Assembly: GCA_946401715.1 (NCBI GenBank)
Contig: CAMIVF010000005.1
Span: 1 to 35,545 of the forward strand
Source of the DNA: an uncultured Clostridia bacterium
GTDB lineage: Bacteria > Bacillota > Clostridia > Lachnospirales > Lachnospiraceae
Direction: 5' to 3'
DNA length: 35,545 nt
Under the pieces are notes generated by a model. That model did not search any database. It was given only the letters and a program-made list of their open reading frames with translations, and had not been told where the DNA came from. The number at the start of each line of letters is the position of its first letter. Position 1 is the stretch's first letter. Shown here piece by piece: positions 1 to 7,359 of the stretch. A program made the position numbers and the translations under genes.

Positions 1-47
1 TCTGGGATAAGATCGCAGACTGGTGGTCAGGACTGTGGCCGCTGTGA
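1..47 (+). CDS. Possible C-terminal end of a plus-strand gene (partial)
   Basis: A reading frame is open from the window edge (codons start at position 3) and ends at TGA 45-47. It encodes a Trp-rich tail, WDKIADWWSGLWPL. A gene ending here would converge on the minus-strand dCMP deaminase, which fits the large palindrome just downstream. Only 14 codons are visible, so the family cannot be named, and a chance open frame cannot be excluded. Confidence 0.3.
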   Translation, partial: WDKIADWWSGLWPL

Positions 48-75
48 CAGAATCCCCATCGCTCTCAAAGCCCAC

Positions 76-159
76 TTCGCTGAACTAACTGCAACGAAGA
101 CTAAGGTGTCCGGGGTATTCAGCGAACGACACCTTCATACCCCGGACACCAAGTCTTCG
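76..159. repeat. Nested palindromic element between convergent genes
   Basis: The longest inverted repeat pairs 95-117 with 138-159: 8 bp, then an AA/T mismatch bulge, then 13 perfect bp (GGTGTCCGGGGTA), around a 20-nt loop. Two further inverted repeats compete with it: TTCGCTGAA 76-84 with TTCAGCGAA 118-126, and AAGGTGTC 103-110 with GACACCTT 128-135. There is no T-run on either side, so it is not a standard intrinsic terminator. It could be a bidirectional transcript end or a small repeated intergenic element. The pairing is seen directly; the function is not known. Confidence 0.6.
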
Positions 160-249
160 TAAGCAGTGGATTTCAGCTCGTTCCTGCTCATGTTCGCGCA
201 TGGGGATCCCTCCCCTTGTGCCGCGCCCGAATCCGCGCCCGATTCAGTA

Positions 250-744
250 CTACAGCTCAATCTCAATCTTCCGCCCCGTTCTCTGATACCTGACGCAGCG
301 TACGCCCGCGGCATGAAGCAGCCTTGCGGAAGCGATGTTGTTCGGCGCGTTCCGGTACTTGTCGTCCTCGTAGATGACCGTCTTGATCCCGGACTGGATC
401 ACTGCCTTGGCGCATTCATTGCACGGAAACAGCGTCACATACAGCCTTGCGCCCTCCAGGCCCGGGCCGCGGTAATTCAGGATGGCGTTGAGTTCGCTGT
501 GAACGGTGTAGGGATATTTCGTCTTGAGTTCATCTCCGTCGTCCGCGCTTCTTGCCCATGGAAACTCATCGTCAGAGCATCCATTCGGAAGCCCGTTGTA
601 ACCCATGGACAGGATCTTGTTGTCCGTGCTGACGATGCAGGCGCCCACCTGCGTGTTCGGGTCCTTTGACCGGAGCGCGGCCAGGTGCGCGACTCCCATA
701 AAATACTCATCCCAGGATATATAGTCTTTTCTCTTATCGCTCAT
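250..744 (-). CDS. comEB: dCMP deaminase (ComEB family)
   Basis: A 164-residue cytidine/deoxycytidylate deaminase. Family members convert dCMP to dUMP, feeding thymidylate synthesis. The zinc site is complete: H82 and the proton-shuttling E84 in HSELNAI, then C108 and C111 in PCNEC. The N-terminal helix pattern and the NTQVGA and GYNGLP segments are typical of the family, and the length is normal. The ATG is preceded by a GGGGGA ribosome-binding site. It is the last gene of the minus-strand run sua5, phosphatase-like gene, upp, dCMP deaminase, about 100 bp after upp with a hairpin between. Its place beside upp suggests a pyrimidine salvage and dNTP supply role. Confidence 0.93.
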   Translation of the reverse strand: MSDKRKDYISWDEYFMGVAHLAALRSKDPNTQVGACIVSTDNKILSMGYNGLPNGCSDDEFPWARSADDGDELKTKYPYTVHSELNAILNYRGPGLEGARLYVTLFPCNECAKAVIQSGIKTVIYEDDKYRNAPNNIASARLLHAAGVRCVRYQRTGRKIEIEL

Positions 745-801
745 AGCTTCCCCCAGTCTTGTTACGACGCATTTTCCTTTGTTCTGTTCCTTTCTGGCAG
801 T

Positions 802-839
802 ATACAGCCCGGCTGCGCTTTGATTCAGCCGGGCTGTAT
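802..839 (-). terminator. Hairpin between upp and dCMP deaminase
   Basis: A perfect 13-bp stem (ATACAGCCCGGCT at 802-814 with its complement at 827-839) and a 12-nt loop follow the upp stop codon by a few bases. No clear U-run follows on the minus strand, so it may be a weak terminator or an mRNA-end stabiliser that separates upp expression from the deaminase downstream. Confidence 0.55.
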
Positions 840-846
840 GGATTCT

Positions 847-1476
847 TTATTTCGTTCCGAAGATCCGGTCGCCGGCATCGCCCAGTCCCGGGACAATATA
901 GCCGTGATCGTTCAGGTGATCGTCCAGCCCGGCGATGTAGATGTCAACGTCGGGATGATCTTCCTGCAGACGCTTTACGCCCTCCGGGGCGGCAAGGATG
1001 TTCATCACGCGGATATGTCTGCAGCCGTGCTCCTTGAGCATGGTAATCGCAGCAGAAGCACTTCCTCCTGTCGCAAGCATGGGATCCACGACGAAGACTT
1101 CTCTTTCGCCGCAGTCCTCCGGGAGCTTGCAGTAATACTCGACCGGCTTCAGCGTTTCGGGATCACGGTAGAGTCCGATATGGCCGACCTTCGCTGCAGG
1201 GATCATGGTGAGAACTCCGTCTACCATGCCGAGTCCCGCGCGGAGGATCGGGATGACCGCGAGCTTGCGTCCGGACAGTTCCTTGACGGTTGCCCTGGCG
1301 ATCGGCGTTTCGATCTCGACATCCGTCAGCTTCAGATCCCGCGTTGCTTCGTAGCACATCAGTCCCGCGATTTCCGAGACAATGGTCCGGAAGTCCTTTG
1401 TACCGACGTCTTTTCTTCGAATGACGCCGAGCTTGTGCTGGATCAGCGGGTGATCAAGAATCATTACTTTTGACAT
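847..1476 (-). CDS. upp: Uracil phosphoribosyltransferase
   Basis: A 209-residue cytosolic enzyme joining uracil and PRPP to give UMP and pyrophosphate (pyrimidine salvage). The PRPP loop [12 protein letters not shown], the RAGLGM segment and the C-terminal uracil-binding region [13 protein letters not shown] are all present, and the length equals the usual 208-209 residues. The ATG has a strong AAGGAGG ribosome-binding site 6-7 bases upstream. It lies 87 bp after the phosphatase-like gene on the same strand. A GAACGCC/GGCGTTC hairpin (1547-1563) sits directly behind the stop of that upstream gene. Confidence 0.97.
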   Translation of the reverse strand: MSKVMILDHPLIQHKLGVIRRKDVGTKDFRTIVSEIAGLMCYEATRDLKLTDVEIETPIARATVKELSGRKLAVIPILRAGLGMVDGVLTMIPAAKVGHIGLYRDPETLKPVEYYCKLPEDCGEREVFVVDPMLATGGSASAAITMLKEHGCRHIRVMNILAAPEGVKRLQEDHPDVDIYIAGLDDHLNDHGYIVPGLGDAGDRIFGTK

Positions 1477-1546
1477 GACTGGCCTCCTTATGATGTATCG
1501 ATTATCAGGATACTTGAAAACTGTGATACTTCGGAACCGGATTCAG

Positions 1547-1563
1547 GAACGCCAACGGCGTTC
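1547..1563 (-). other. Short GC hairpin directly after the phosphatase-like stop codon
   Basis: GAACGCC (1547-1553) pairs perfectly with GGCGTTC (1557-1563) around an AAC loop, immediately after the minus-strand stop at 1564-1566. It lacks a U-tract, so it is more likely an mRNA-processing or stabilising hairpin between cistrons than a terminator. Confidence 0.4.
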
Positions 1564-2043
1564 TCACTGCAGCGGTTCCTGCTGCAGCCGGCTTTCCTCG
1601 AGACTCAGGATCTTTGAGAGCCTGAGCACATAGACCCGGAGCATTTCGTACACACGGTTGTAGTCCGCCAGGCTTCCGCCGTAAGGATCAGAGATGTCTT
1701 CGTCTGCCTGAATGTAAGAGGCAAGGGTGAAAACATTCTTGGCGTGTTCGTGATCCTTCAGGAGCCGGCTCATCAACGCTTCGTCCATCGTCAGGATCAG
1801 GGTGCGGTCGTCGAAGTCATCCTCGGTGAGCTGCTCGCTGACATGATCCTTCATGGACAGGGAATGACTGACCAGGACCGCCTCTGCCTTCGGATTGATC
1901 GGTTCGGGAAACAGCACTACAAGCCCCTTCGACGTGATCAGGATGTCCTCCAGAAGAAAGATCTGCTGGAGAATCGCCTCAGCCATCGGGCTTGTCGAGG
2001 TGTCACTCTCACTGACAAAGATCAGTTTATCATAGTGTTTCAT
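1564..2043 (-). CDS. Low-molecular-weight phosphatase-like protein, active site lost
   Basis: A 159-residue member of the low-molecular-weight protein tyrosine/arginine phosphatase fold. In active enzymes the N-terminal P-loop reads V-C-x-G-N-x-C-R-S-P-M-A-E. Here the matching stretch is VSESDTSTSPMAE, so the nucleophilic Cys is Ser, the phosphate-binding Arg is Thr and the Gly-Asn pair is Ser-Asp. The SPMAE helix start is kept, and so is the C-terminal general-acid region, as DPYGG. The gene begins 10 bases after the Sua5 stop, the same order as ywlC near the arginine phosphatase gene ywlE in Bacillus. It is probably translated with Sua5 but is not expected to catalyse by the classical mechanism. 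It may bind a phosphorylated partner or have a structural role (inference). Confidence 0.8.
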   Translation of the reverse strand: MKHYDKLIFVSESDTSTSPMAEAILQQIFLLEDILITSKGLVVLFPEPINPKAEAVLVSHSLSMKDHVSEQLTEDDFDDRTLILTMDEALMSRLLKDHEHAKNVFTLASYIQADEDISDPYGGSLADYNRVYEMLRVYVLRLSKILSLEESRLQQEPLQ

Positions 2044-2053
2044 GGCAGGTTTC

Positions 2054-3100
2054 CTATACTGAGAGAATGTGATGTCCCGCAGCCTTGATCAGCCGGTTCA
2101 TGATCGCGGCCCCAATCTGCGGCGTATCAAATGACTCTGAGTAAATGACATCGACCCCGAGGCTGTCGAATTCACGGAGAATGCCGAACAGATGCTGCGA
2201 GATCGTGATTTCCTTTGCCCGGCTGCCGGCTGAGCGCACGATTCCATAGTGATAACTGCCGGCATCCTCGTCCGCGGCAATGATGCCGCACCTGAGGCCT
2301 TTCATAACAGCTTCGCGCGAAAGCTTCTCGATGGCGGCGCGTACATGGTCCCCGCGTCCTTCAACGATGGTCAGAGCTGCCTTCGGGGCATAATGCCGGT
2401 ACTTCATGCCCGGCGCCTTCGGCCGGAAGGAAGGATCCTCGCTGTGAAGCCCCGGATCCATGCAGACGTCTCCGATCACATCCCGGAGCATCTCCAGACT
2501 GATGAAACCCGGGCGAAGGACCATGGGGGTGTCCGCTGTCAGATCGATAATCGTAGATTCAACGCCAATGCCGACGCTGCCCCCGTCGATGATCATATCG
2601 ATCTTTCCGTTCAGATCATCATACACATGCTGTGCCGTCGTCGGACTGGGCCGGCCTGAAGTGTTGGCGCTCGGGGCGGCAATGTATCCGCCTGACGCGC
2701 GGATCAGCGCCAGCGCAATCTCATGATCAGGCATACGGACTGCGACCGTGTCAAGGCCTCCCGTGACGGAGGATGGGACGAGAGGGCTTTTTTCCATAAT
2801 GATGGTGAGTGGTCCGGGCCAGAATGCCTGACTCAGGATATATGCCTGTTCCGGGATATGCGTTACGATCAGCTCCAGACTGTCCGGACTGGCGATATGG
2901 ACAATCAAAGGGTTGTCACTGGGACGGCCCTTGGCGCTGTAGATCCGCCTGGCCGCGTCCGGATCAAGGGCATCTGCCCCCAGTCCGTATACGGTCTCTG
3001 TCGGAAATGCAACCAGATGGCCGCTTCTGATGATGCTGCCTGCTGTTTCCATGAGAGCTTCGTCGACGCCGTCTCTCATGTCAGCCCATATTGTCTCCAT
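2054..3100 (-). CDS. ywlC: Threonylcarbamoyl-AMP synthase, Sua5 type
   Basis: A 348-residue Sua5/YwlC-family enzyme. It makes threonylcarbamoyl-AMP from threonine, bicarbonate and ATP, the first step of the t6A37 modification of ANN-decoding tRNAs. The YrdC-like domain fills roughly residues 15-205, with AFPTETVYGLGADA, KGRPSDNPLIVH and SANTSGRPSPT. A C-terminal Sua5 domain follows, beginning near KAPGMKYRHYAPKA, and makes this the long form. I chose the ATG at 3100 over the GTG at 3109 because AGGTGACAG lies at the right distance from the ATG and nothing useful lies before the GTG. It is the first gene of the minus-strand operon, behind the promoter at 3193-3221. Confidence 0.94.
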   Translation of the reverse strand: METIWADMRDGVDEALMETAGSIIRSGHLVAFPTETVYGLGADALDPDAARRIYSAKGRPSDNPLIVHIASPDSLELIVTHIPEQAYILSQAFWPGPLTIIMEKSPLVPSSVTGGLDTVAVRMPDHEIALALIRASGGYIAAPSANTSGRPSPTTAQHVYDDLNGKIDMIIDGGSVGIGVESTIIDLTADTPMVLRPGFISLEMLRDVIGDVCMDPGLHSEDPSFRPKAPGMKYRHYAPKAALTIVEGRGDHVRAAIEKLSREAVMKGLRCGIIAADEDAGSYHYGIVRSAGSRAKEITISQHLFGILREFDSLGVDVIYSESFDTPQIGAAIMNRLIKAAGHHILSV

Positions 3101-3192
3101 GTCTGTCACCTGATCTGCCGGCTGCTGTGGACGCAGCGCACATAGCCGGGCTGCTTTGCTGCTGTCTGCTTCTTCTGCTGATATCTCATGAA

Positions 3193-3221
3193 ATTATATC
3201 ATGTGCCTTTTCTTCTGTGAA
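3193..3221 (-). promoter_or_regulatory. Promoter of the sua5 operon with two operator-like palindromes
   Basis: On the minus strand: TTCACA (3216-3221), 17-bp spacer, TATAAT (3193-3198) with an extended -10 TGA. The -35 overlaps a perfect 7-bp-arm palindrome, TTTCTTC-TGT-GAAGAAA (3209-3225). The -10 sits inside CATGA-N6-TCATG (3188-3203). The predicted leader is about 85 nt. Two palindromes on the two promoter elements suggest repressor control (inference). Confidence 0.65.
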
Positions 3222-3266
3222 GAAAGAACATGAGAAGTCGCACGGGACGGAACGTCACCCCGGTTT

Positions 3267-3285
3267 CCCGCCGGCATCCGGCGGG
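3267..3285. other. CCCGCCGG hairpin in the divergent intergenic region
   Basis: CCCGCCGG and CCGGCGGG form a perfect 8-bp stem with a 3-nt loop, between the divergent sua5 and S1-protein promoters. There is no T-run on either side. It may act as a topological insulator or have no role. Confidence 0.35.
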
Positions 3286-3309
3286 AGTCTCCCCGCTGAA
3301 ATGAACTTA

Positions 3310-3340
3310 TTGGTGCATTTTCTGCAGATTGTGATATACT
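3310..3340 (+). promoter_or_regulatory. Promoter of the S1-domain gene
   Basis: An extended -10, TGA-TATACT (TATACT at 3335-3340), with a TTGGTG -35 at 3310-3315 and a long 19-bp spacer. The extended -10 probably compensates for the poor spacing. The AGGAGGG ribosome-binding site follows at 3362-3368. Confidence 0.5.
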
Positions 3341-3378
3341 GGCATAAATTGATCTTTTTTTAGGAGGGACTGTCTGTT

Positions 3379-4587
3379 ATGGGAGAGGAAATCAAAGCAC
3401 CGGCAACGGAAGCAGTAGAAGCAGCGGCTGAGGCTGTATGCGAGGCGGCTGAAACGGTACAGGCTGCAGAGGAAGCAGCGGCTGAGACCACGCAGGCTGC
3501 AGAGGAAGCAGCGGCTGAGACCGCGCAGGCTGCTAAGGAGGCAGCGGCTGAGACCGCACAGGCTGCAGAAGAGGCAGCGGCTGAGACCGCGCAGGCTGCA
3601 GAAGAAGCAGCGGCTGAGGCAGCACAGTCTGTGGCGGAAGCGGCAAAGGAAGCTGCTGAAGAGAAGCCATCAGAGCCTGCCGAATCCATGGCAGATTTTG
3701 AAGCGGAAATTGATGCTTCCCTGCGCAGATATGAGCGCGGTGAGAAGGTAAAGTGCACGGTTGTGAGTGTCGACATGGACAAGGTCATGGTTGAGCTCGG
3801 CTCGACAGCCGGTATTATCCGCAAGCAGGACGTGAATGATGATCCGGCCTATAATTTGCAGGAGAACATCAAACCCGGTGATGAGGTAGAAGCTACTGTT
3901 ATCCGTCCGGATGATGGCCACGGGAATGTCGTTCTGTCGATGAAGGCGGCGTCCGCACAGAAAGCATGGGACAGGCTGCTCAGCCTGCTGGAAACGAAGG
4001 CAACGGTTACCGTGAAGATCAACGGCGTGACCAAAGCCGGCGTAACCACGATCCTGGAAGGCGTGCGTGGATTTATTCCTGCTTCCAAGCTGAGCCTTGG
4101 CTTTGTGTCTGATGAAGAACTGAACAACTGGGTCGGCAAGAGTGTTGAGGCCCGTGTCATTACCGCAGAGAAGGAAGGAAGGAAGCTGGTGCTTTCCTCC
4201 AAGGAGATTCTCAGGGAGAAGGAAGCGGCTGAGCGCAAGGAAGCTGCTGCTGCCGTGAAGCCGGGCATGATCACCGAAGGAACGGTTGAGACGATTAAGG
4301 ATTACGGCGCATTTGTCAATCTGGGCAAGGGCGTTACGGGACTGCTCCATGTATCGCAGATCAGCCCGAAGCGGATCAAGACACCCGGAGAAGTTCTGAA
4401 AGAGGGCGACACGGTCAAGGTGAAGGTCACGAAGGTGGATGGCAGCAGGATCAGCCTGAGCATCAAGGCGTTGGACGAGTCTGCTCCGGAAGAGCCGAAG
4501 GAAGAGAAGATCAACTTCAAGCTGCCCAAGAGCGAAGCGATCGGAACCGGCCTCGGCGATCTGCTGAAGGGCCTGAAGCTGAAATAA
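3379..4587 (+). CDS. S1-domain RNA-binding protein with Ala/Glu repeat N-terminus
   Basis: A 402-residue protein related to ribosomal protein S1 homologues of Firmicutes. Residues 1-110 are almost wholly Ala/Glu/Gln/Thr and contain five 11-residue repeats (AAEEAAAETAQ type, residues 29-83), likely a long charged helix. Three S1 (OB-fold) domains follow: about 120-195 (KCTVVSVDMDKVMVEL), about 205-285 (GVRGFIPASKLSLGF) and 293-370 (GTVETIKDYGAFVNLGKG), the last being the most canonical. E. coli S1 has six S1 domains, so this is a short form. It probably binds mRNA in translation or RNA turnover. The ATG has an AGGAGGG site 10 bases upstream. It is monocistronic, with a terminator at 4647-4674. 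Confidence 0.88.
   Translation: MGEEIKAPATEAVEAAAEAVCEAAETVQAAEEAAAETTQAAEEAAAETAQAAKEAAAETAQAAEEAAAETAQAAEEAAAEAAQSVAEAAKEAAEEKPSEPAESMADFEAEIDASLRRYERGEKVKCTVVSVDMDKVMVELGSTAGIIRKQDVNDDPAYNLQENIKPGDEVEATVIRPDDGHGNVVLSMKAASAQKAWDRLLSLLETKATVTVKINGVTKAGVTTILEGVRGFIPASKLSLGFVSDEELNNWVGKSVEARVITAEKEGRKLVLSSKEILREKEAAERKEAAAAVKPGMITEGTVETIKDYGAFVNLGKGVTGLLHVSQISPKRIKTPGEVLKEGDTVKVKVTKVDGSRISLSIKALDESAPEEPKEEKINFKLPKSEAIGTGLGDLLKGLKLK
3463..3627 (+). repeat. Five tandem 33-bp repeats inside the S1-protein gene
   Basis: Five consecutive in-frame units of 33 bp (3463-3495, 3496-3528, 3529-3561, 3562-3594, 3595-3627), all starting GCTGC and all ending CAG. Each encodes 11 residues of the AAEEAAAETAQ pattern. 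Units differ by only a few bases. Because 33 is a multiple of three, loss or gain of units would change protein length without a frameshift. Confidence 0.92.
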
Positions 4588-4646
4588 GGAAAACGGTTCG
4601 TATGCAGGACGCCTCCAGGTGAGGCGGAATGAGGATTTGCGAAAAC

Positions 4647-4674
4647 AACAGCCCGGCGTATGCCGGGCTGTTTT
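4647..4674. terminator. Terminator after the S1-domain gene, possibly bidirectional
   Basis: AACAGCCCGGC (4647-4657) pairs with GCCGGGCTGTT (4662-4672) around a GTAT loop. A TTTT run ends the plus-strand side, and AAAA precedes the stem, giving U residues on the minus strand. It sits between the converging S1-domain and proC genes. Confidence 0.8.
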
Positions 4675-4743
4675 GCGCCGCCGGGAAAGTGCGTCATGCC
4701 GCCGGGGCGTGCATCATGCCGCGGCCAGGCCGGAAGAGGTGTG

Positions 4744-5535
4744 TCACATGCCGCCTGCCTTGCGTGCGCAGGCAAGCTCCGCTTCGATGATGCTGCTTCT
4801 CAGGCCGCCTTGCTCCAGGACGCGGACTGCCTCGATCGTCGTACCGCCGGGGGAACAGACCATATCCTTCAGCTGGCCGGGATGCATCCCGGTTTCCAAG
4901 ACCATCTTTGCTGAGCCGAGCACCGTCTGCGCGGCAAAGTGATATGCCATGTCCCGCGGCATGCCGAGCGCGACGGCGCCGTCCGCCATTGCTTCTATAA
5001 AAAGACAGACATAGGCGGGTGAGCTGCCTGAAACCGCAGTGACAGCGTCAAGCAGCTTCTCCGGAACCCGGAGGGCGCTGCCAAAGCTTTGAAACAGTTC
5101 CAGCACGCCCGTAAGCTCTTTATCGGAGACCAGCTCGTTCGGGCAGACGGCAGACATGCCTTCCTGGACAAGCGCGGGCGTATTCGGCATGGCCCGGACG
5201 ATCTTCAGCTCTCTCTGGAACTGCTCTTTCAGCCACAGTAAACTCTTTCCCGGTGCGATCGAGACAACGACTGCAGTGTCTTTTACACAGGTGCGGATCT
5301 GCGCGATGACCTCGCCCAGGACCTGCGGCTTCACAGCCAGAATCAGAAGGTCCGATGTGGCGGCAATCTCCTCATTGTCCGCGCAGGTGATCCCGAGTTC
5401 TTCGCGGATGCGCTTTCTGGAGGCTTCTGTACGGGCGGATGCGGCAAGGTCCGCGCGGTCCGCCTGCCCCGAGGCAAGGATGCCGCGGATCATGCCGGTG
5501 GCCATGTTTCCGCAGCCGATCAATCCAATTTTCAT
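4744..5535 (-). CDS. proC: Pyrroline-5-carboxylate reductase
   Basis: A 263-residue NAD(P)H-dependent enzyme for the last step of proline synthesis, reducing 1-pyrroline-5-carboxylate to L-proline. The N-terminal Rossmann motif is GLIGCGNMATGM. AVKPQ, RAMPNTPA and the C-terminal dimer-domain signature (AVSGSSPAYV, then SPGGTTIEAV) are all present. Length is normal for the family (about 260-275). It is transcribed alone from the promoter at 5574-5602 and faces the S1-domain gene at its 3' end. Three copies of a CATGCCGC-like sequence lie in the short 3' intergenic space (about 4694-4756), with no evident function. Confidence 0.95.
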   Translation of the reverse strand: MKIGLIGCGNMATGMIRGILASGQADRADLAASARTEASRKRIREELGITCADNEEIAATSDLLILAVKPQVLGEVIAQIRTCVKDTAVVVSIAPGKSLLWLKEQFQRELKIVRAMPNTPALVQEGMSAVCPNELVSDKELTGVLELFQSFGSALRVPEKLLDAVTAVSGSSPAYVCLFIEAMADGAVALGMPRDMAYHFAAQTVLGSAKMVLETGMHPGQLKDMVCSPGGTTIEAVRVLEQGGLRSSIIEAELACARKAGGM

Positions 5536-5573
5536 AGTGATATTGCTGTCCTTTCAGATAGATTTCATAAAAA

Positions 5574-5602
5574 AGTATAGAATTCCCAGAAGATTGCGTC
5601 AA
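5574..5602 (-). promoter_or_regulatory. Promoter of proC
   Basis: On the minus strand: TTGACG (5597-5602), exactly 17 bp, TATACT (5574-5579). It is back-to-back with the plus-strand promoter at 5615-5643. The two -35 boxes are only 12 bp apart. Confidence 0.75.
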
Positions 5603-5614
5603 GAAAGAGATCGC

Positions 5615-5643
5615 TTGACATGTAATGACTTCGAGAGTAGAAT
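5615..5643 (+). promoter_or_regulatory. Promoter of the NlpC/P60 gene
   Basis: Consensus TTGACA (5615-5620), 17-bp spacer, TAGAAT (5638-5643). The predicted leader is about 80 nt and carries only a small CGGG-CAAT-CCCG hairpin before the ribosome-binding site. I see no known riboswitch fold in it. Confidence 0.8.
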
Positions 5644-5731
5644 TAAAACAAATGTAATAATTCTGTAATCTCGATGTCCCAGTTCGAAATAAAACCGGGC
5701 AATCCCGATAACATTTATGGGAGGTTTGTTA

Positions 5732-7180
5732 ATGAAAAAGCGTTTAGCCGGAATTATCCTGCTTGCAGTTATGGTGATGCTGGTCTGTGCAGGACATACC
5801 TGGGCGGGTTTTGTCAAGGTGAACGGCAATACCATGTACAAGACAGAATCCGGGAGTTTTCTGAAGGGACTGCAGAAGATTGACGGTGAATACTACTACT
5901 TTGACACTTCCGGCATCCTGAAGAAAAAGGGCTGGATCAAGACACCGGAAGGGAAGGAGTACTATGCCACAAAGACGGGTGCTCTTCTGAGAAACCAGTG
6001 GTATAAGAACAGGAGAAAGTATTATCTGACCGAGACCGGGGAAAAGGCGAAGGGGATCACCAGGATCGGCAACGCGCTGTTTTATTTTTCTCCGACAAAA
6101 GGAAAGCTTCAGAAAGGAAAGCTGAAGGATCCGGACGGCAATTTTTATATTACGAATAACAAGGGCGTCGTATACCGGGGCAAGCTGTTTACGTATAAGG
6201 GCAAGCGGTATTACGCGCATGAGGATGGCAGGCTGGCAAAGGGCCTGACGAAGATCGGGAATCACATTTATTTCTTCCGTCCGAAGAACGGTAAGATGTT
6301 GCTTTCGTCGCTGAGAACAGTTGACGGCGCAAAGTATTACTTCAGAAAGCGTGGAAGAGCTGCCCGCAGCCAGTGGGTAAAGATTAAGAATCAGTACTAT
6401 TATTTCCAGGAAGACGGCCGCATGGCGACGAATCAGATCGTCGGGAAGTGGTACGTCGATGAGGACGGCGTGCGTAAGCCGGCTTCCGAGGCGCCCGGCA
6501 GCGGGATCCGCAAGAAGAACGGAAAGTACTACGTCTACGACGAGGACGGAAATCTAGTCAAGGATGCCTGGGCGAACGACGGGGAAGACACCTATTACGC
6601 CGGAAGCGACGGCGCTGCCCTGACCGGTTTTCAGACAATCAATAAAAAGCAGTACTATTTCGATGAAGAGGGTGTCCTGCAGAAGGATACGATCGTCAAG
6701 GTCGGCACGAAGTATTATGTCGCCGCCTCGGACGGACACATTACGGGGACCACGAAGAAGTCCGGCGCAGCGCTTGTGGCCTATGCGAAGAAGTTCCTCG
6801 GCCTTCCCTATGTGTGGGGCGGAACCAGCCTGAAGAAGGGCGCGGACTGCTCGGGATTCTGCTTCGCTGTCCATCAGAAGTTCGGTATTACGCTGATGAG
6901 AGTTGCGGACGATCAGATGAAGGGACCGTCCAAGGCATATCAGAAGCTTGGCTATAAGAAGGGCGTCCGGATTAAGGATAAGAACCTGCAGCCGGGAGAC
7001 CTGGTTTTCTATGATTCGAGCAAAGACGGTGTGATGGATCACGTTGCGATGTATATCGGAAAGAAGAAGGGAAAAGGACAGGTGATCCACGAGGCCGGCA
7101 AGAAATATGGTTGTGTCATTACGGATATAGACTGGGCGCATGGCCGTGTGTCGAACAAGAATATGCGTTACTGGGCATAA
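5732..7180 (+). CDS. Secreted cell-wall-binding NlpC/P60 hydrolase
   Basis: A 482-residue exported enzyme. An upstream in-frame ATG at 5717 exists, but GGGAGG at 5719-5724 is the ribosome-binding site for the ATG at 5732. That start also gives a clean signal peptide: KKR, a hydrophobic core, and likely cleavage after GHTWA near residue 24. Residues 25 to about 335 are a row of choline-binding-like repeats (YYF...G.. pattern, a dozen or more copies). The C-terminal NlpC/P60 domain begins near LVAYAKKFLGLPYVWGG. Its catalytic Cys373 (ADCSGF), His437 (MDHVAMYIG) and third polar residue His453 (VIHEAG) are all intact. It likely cleaves cell-wall peptide bonds while anchored to the wall by the repeats. 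It lies just upstream of the PG-binding motor genes but has its own promoter and terminator. Confidence 0.93.
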   Translation: MKKRLAGIILLAVMVMLVCAGHTWAGFVKVNGNTMYKTESGSFLKGLQKIDGEYYYFDTSGILKKKGWIKTPEGKEYYATKTGALLRNQWYKNRRKYYLTETGEKAKGITRIGNALFYFSPTKGKLQKGKLKDPDGNFYITNNKGVVYRGKLFTYKGKRYYAHEDGRLAKGLTKIGNHIYFFRPKNGKMLLSSLRTVDGAKYYFRKRGRAARSQWVKIKNQYYYFQEDGRMATNQIVGKWYVDEDGVRKPASEAPGSGIRKKNGKYYVYDEDGNLVKDAWANDGEDTYYAGSDGAALTGFQTINKKQYYFDEEGVLQKDTIVKVGTKYYVAASDGHITGTTKKSGAALVAYAKKFLGLPYVWGGTSLKKGADCSGFCFAVHQKFGITLMRVADDQMKGPSKAYQKLGYKKGVRIKDKNLQPGDLVFYDSSKDGVMDHVAMYIGKKKGKGQVIHEAGKKYGCVITDIDWAHGRVSNKNMRYWA

Positions 7181-7199
7181 TATTTCAGAAGTGATATGA

Positions 7200-7231
7200 A
7201 ACCGCCGTCCGGCACAGGCCGGACGGCGGTT
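7200..7231 (+). terminator. Hairpin terminator after the NlpC/P60 gene
   Basis: A perfect 14-bp stem (AACCGCCGTCCGGC 7200-7213 with its complement 7218-7231) and an ACAG loop. The T-tract is poor, but the stem is very stable and lies 20 bases after the stop codon. Confidence 0.65.
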
Positions 7232-7283
7232 CATTGTAGGAAGCACAAAGAGGCCTTGCGCAGTTTCCCGTACATCAATCTGC

Positions 7284-7313
7284 TTGCAATTGGCCGTAGG
7301 TGCGGATTATACT
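7284..7313 (+). promoter_or_regulatory. Promoter of the ZorAB-like cassette
   Basis: TTGCAA (7284-7289), 18-bp spacer, TATACT (7308-7313). The AAAGGGG ribosome-binding site of the first gene follows about 30 bases later. Confidence 0.6.
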
Positions 7314-7359
7314 GATTCTGCGGATCTGAGTCGGAAACGCTGAAAGGGGTACATATACC

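Noticed and set aside
3463-3627. CRISPR array
   Set aside because: The repeats are directly adjacent without spacers, multiples of three and inside a coding frame; no cas genes are present.
3360-3824. Ser/Ala-rich minus-strand frame over the repeat region
   Set aside because: It is the reverse reading of the Ala/Glu repeat codons and has no ribosome-binding site.
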